A stretch of 64,000 bases of DNA from Frankia casuarinae (GTDB lineage: Bacteria > Actinomycetota > Actinomycetes > Frankiales > Frankiaceae): assembly GCF_000013345.1 (NCBI RefSeq), contig NC_007777.1, positions 5,146,001-5,210,000 on the forward strand. The letters are read 5' to 3'. The notes beneath the pieces are model-generated. The model saw nothing but the letters and a program-made list of their open reading frames with translations, searched no databases and was not told the origin of the DNA. How positions within the stretch are numbered: position 1 is the first letter of the stretch; each line of letters begins with the position of its first letter. Of the stretch, positions 62,569-64,000 are shown piece by piece. The position numbers and the translations under genes were made by a program.

Positions 62569-63856
62569 GACGGGACGGCTCCCGGACCCCGAGCAGACCC
62601 CGTTCCCGGAGCCAGGACTCGGTGCGGTTCATGCCCTCGGGCAGCCGCACGACCGGCGACCATCCCGTCCGGGCCCGGATCTTCTCGATGGAGAGGCCCG
62701 CGTCGCGGGTCAGGGCGCGCACGGTGAGCGGACCGAGGTCCACCCGGGCGCGGGGATCGACTCCGGCCACCAGACGGGCACCTACACCGCGGATCAGGCC
62801 CGGTCCCCGCCGCGACGTCGCCGAGTTCACCGGAACGGCCGGGGCCGCCGGGGCCGCCGAGCCCGCTGGCCGCACCGAGGTCGTCGAGACCGCCGGGACC
62901 GGGTGGGTGGGGAGGGGTGGCGTCTCGGCCGCGGAATCGTCCACACCTCGCCTTCGGTAACCCTCCGCGAACGAACAGACACGATCAATCGCGTCGACCG
63001 CTCCGAAGACCCTGGCCGGTACGGAGCGGGGCGCCGCGATCGCGAGCATCTGACAGTAAAAGGTGAAGAAGTCGGCGGCAGACACCGACTCCCCCCCGGT
63101 CACGTGCAGCACCTCACCGGCGACCGCCGACCGGTCCGCACCGGCGACGGTGGTCACCGCCGTGACCACGTCGTCGACATGCACGGGGCTGAGCACACCC
63201 CAGCCGCCGTCGACGAGGACGAACCGCCCGGCCCGCATCAGCAGCACCGGCCAGAGGGTCCAGCGACCGGCCCGGGGACCGTAGGCATCCCCGATCCGTA
63301 GGACGGTCGCGCCGAGTCCGTGCGCAGCGGCCGACCCGACCGCCTGTTCCGCGGCGGCCATGGCGTCGGCGCGGACGTCGCCGGTCAGTCCGATCGGCGT
63401 GGTCTCGTCCAATGATCGGCCGACGGCTCGCGCGGGCCTGCGGTCCCCGGTCCCGCCGGGGACCGGGCCACTCGTCCGGGCAAGCACGTCCACGCAGGAG
63501 AGATGGACGAAGCGGTCGACCCCGGCCCGACCCGCGGCGTCGAGCAACGCCGCCGTGGCGCCGAGGGTCACCCGCCGGATCTCGGCGTCGGACACCCGTA
63601 CCGGCGCTCCGGCTCGGCCGGGACGCACCGGGGTCAGTTCCGCGACGCCACCGGTCCCGATGGCGGCGGCATGGATCACCAGCTCCGTGCCGTAAAAGGC
63701 CTTCTCCCACTCACCGGGACGGCTGACGTCGGCCTGCATGACACCCGGCGCGCGCCGGATGTCGATGGCGACAACGTCGTCACCGCGCCGCCGCAGCGCG
63801 TGGGCCAGCGCTCCGCCGAGGAAGCCGGCCGCGCCGGTGACCACCGCCCGAACCAA
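62561..63856 (-). CDS. NAD-dependent epimerase/dehydratase-like extended SDR
   Basis: A 431-residue extended short-chain dehydrogenase/reductase. The Rossmann motif is VVTGAAGFLGGALA (residues 5-18, GxxGxxG), then DDVVAIDIRR and VIHAAAIGT. The usual catalytic YxxxK is not found: the aligned helix reads RADAMAAAEQAV, with Arg and Met at those places. VLRIGDAYGP and VHVDDVVTAV follow the family pattern. About 60 residues from 330 on are an Ala/Pro/Thr linker before the C-terminal helices. The start is TTG 63856, with AGGAGGAG just upstream; family sequence begins at VRAVVTG. Sugar or sterol-like substrates are possible but unproven. Confidence 0.85.
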   Translation of the reverse strand: MVRAVVTGAAGFLGGALAHALRRRGDDVVAIDIRRAPGVMQADVSRPGEWEKAFYGTELVIHAAAIGTGGVAELTPVRPGRAGAPVRVSDAEIRRVTLGATAALLDAAGRAGVDRFVHLSCVDVLARTSGPVPGGTGDRRPARAVGRSLDETTPIGLTGDVRADAMAAAEQAVGSAAAHGLGATVLRIGDAYGPRAGRWTLWPVLLMRAGRFVLVDGGWGVLSPVHVDDVVTAVTTVAGADRSAVAGEVLHVTGGESVSAADFFTFYCQMLAIAAPRSVPARVFGAVDAIDRVCSFAEGYRRRGVDDSAAETPPLPTHPVPAVSTTSVRPAGSAAPAAPAVPVNSATSRRGPGLIRGVGARLVAGVDPRARVDLGPLTVRALTRDAGLSIEKIRARTGWSPVVRLPEGMNRTESWLRERGLLGVREPSRRG

Positions 63857-63876
63857 GGTCGCTCCTCCTGCCAGGA

Positions 63877-64000
63877 TCACCCTCGCCGACGGCGCTGCCG
63901 CGCGGCCCGCCGGCCCGTCCACCGGCTGGGTCCGCGGGTTTTACCACGCTTGCTGCCGTGCTCGCTGCCGTGCTCGCTGCCGTCGGCGACGACCCGACCC
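63877..64000 (-). CDS. C-terminal tail of an upstream gene (partial)
   Basis: The minus strand carries an open frame entering from the window edge and ending in TGA at 63877-63879. It reads VVADGSEHGSEHGSKRGKTR, then RGPSRWTGRRAARQRRRRG in the basic tail. The stop is 20 nt before the TTG start of the SDR gene, the spacing of an operon. The GSEH repeat comes from a 12-bp tandem repeat. No domain can be named from 40 residues. Confidence 0.45.
   Translation of the reverse strand, partial: GRVVADGSEHGSEHGSKRGKTRGPSRWTGRRAARQRRRRG
63952..63984 (-). repeat. 12-bp tandem repeat in the partial gene
   Basis: GCTGCCGTGCTC at 63952-63963 and 63964-63975, then 9 bp of a third copy. Confidence 0.9.

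Overview
The window is about 64 kb of very GC-rich chromosomal DNA from an actinobacterium. GTG/TTG starts, ATGA/GTGA gene overlaps, a proteasome activator (Bpa/PafE), an F420-type LLM enzyme, the dnaK-grpE-dnaJ-hspR operon with HAIR operators, and a complete conservon (cvnA-E) point to a filamentous actinobacterium. Frankia or a close relative is my best guess, inferred from content and gene order rather than from any search.

Layout. 1-2 kb: end of holB, a RicT/PSP1 protein and a convergent OmpR-type regulator. 2.2-6.3 kb: tRNA-Thr, inorganic pyrophosphatase, a DacB-type D,D-carboxypeptidase and a zinc-metalloprotease family protein. 6.3-11.4 kb: the tilS-hpt-ftsH-folE block, with tilS and hpt in one open frame. 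11.4-18.7 kb: hisG-hisE, a HAD phosphatase, tldD-tldE, bpa and a quinone oxidoreductase. 19.3-24.7 kb: a SigE-type sigma factor with a membrane partner, small membrane proteins, a solitary asparagine-synthetase-type glutaminase domain and a zinc-ribbon protein.

24.8-34.1 kb is accessory DNA. A broken XRE regulator, tRNA-Ser and an integrase remnant lie on the left. A conservon whose P450 has the CYP157-type K-helix (EQMLW, no ExxR), a convergent class I terpene cyclase and a VapBC module fill the middle. A frameshifted integrase and tRNA-Lys close the right side. I read this as a tRNA-bounded island whose mobility genes have decayed while the conservon/terpene cargo stayed intact.

34.4-50.9 kb: a conserved hypothetical, an ABC-2 exporter, an LLM oxidoreductase, a class II amidotransferase, a GT4 glycosyltransferase beside a PIG-L deacetylase, tRNA-Gly, a GH65 phosphorylase with beta-phosphoglucomutase (disaccharide to glucose-6-P), dcd, a large membrane Fe-S oxidoreductase and a NERD-domain protein. 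51-58.5 kb: the HspR regulon (dnaK-grpE-dnaJ-hspR and clpB), with three HAIR-like operators. 58.5-64 kb: a PH-domain membrane pair, an orphan CD-NTase-like nucleotidyltransferase lacking the usual third catalytic Asp, a GNAT, an SDR without its YxxxK pair, and the tail of another gene.

A window-wide oddity is the abundance of short perfect tandem duplications (4-42 bp units, mostly 2-5 copies) at gene ends, in linkers and between genes. In coding sequence the unit is a multiple of three.
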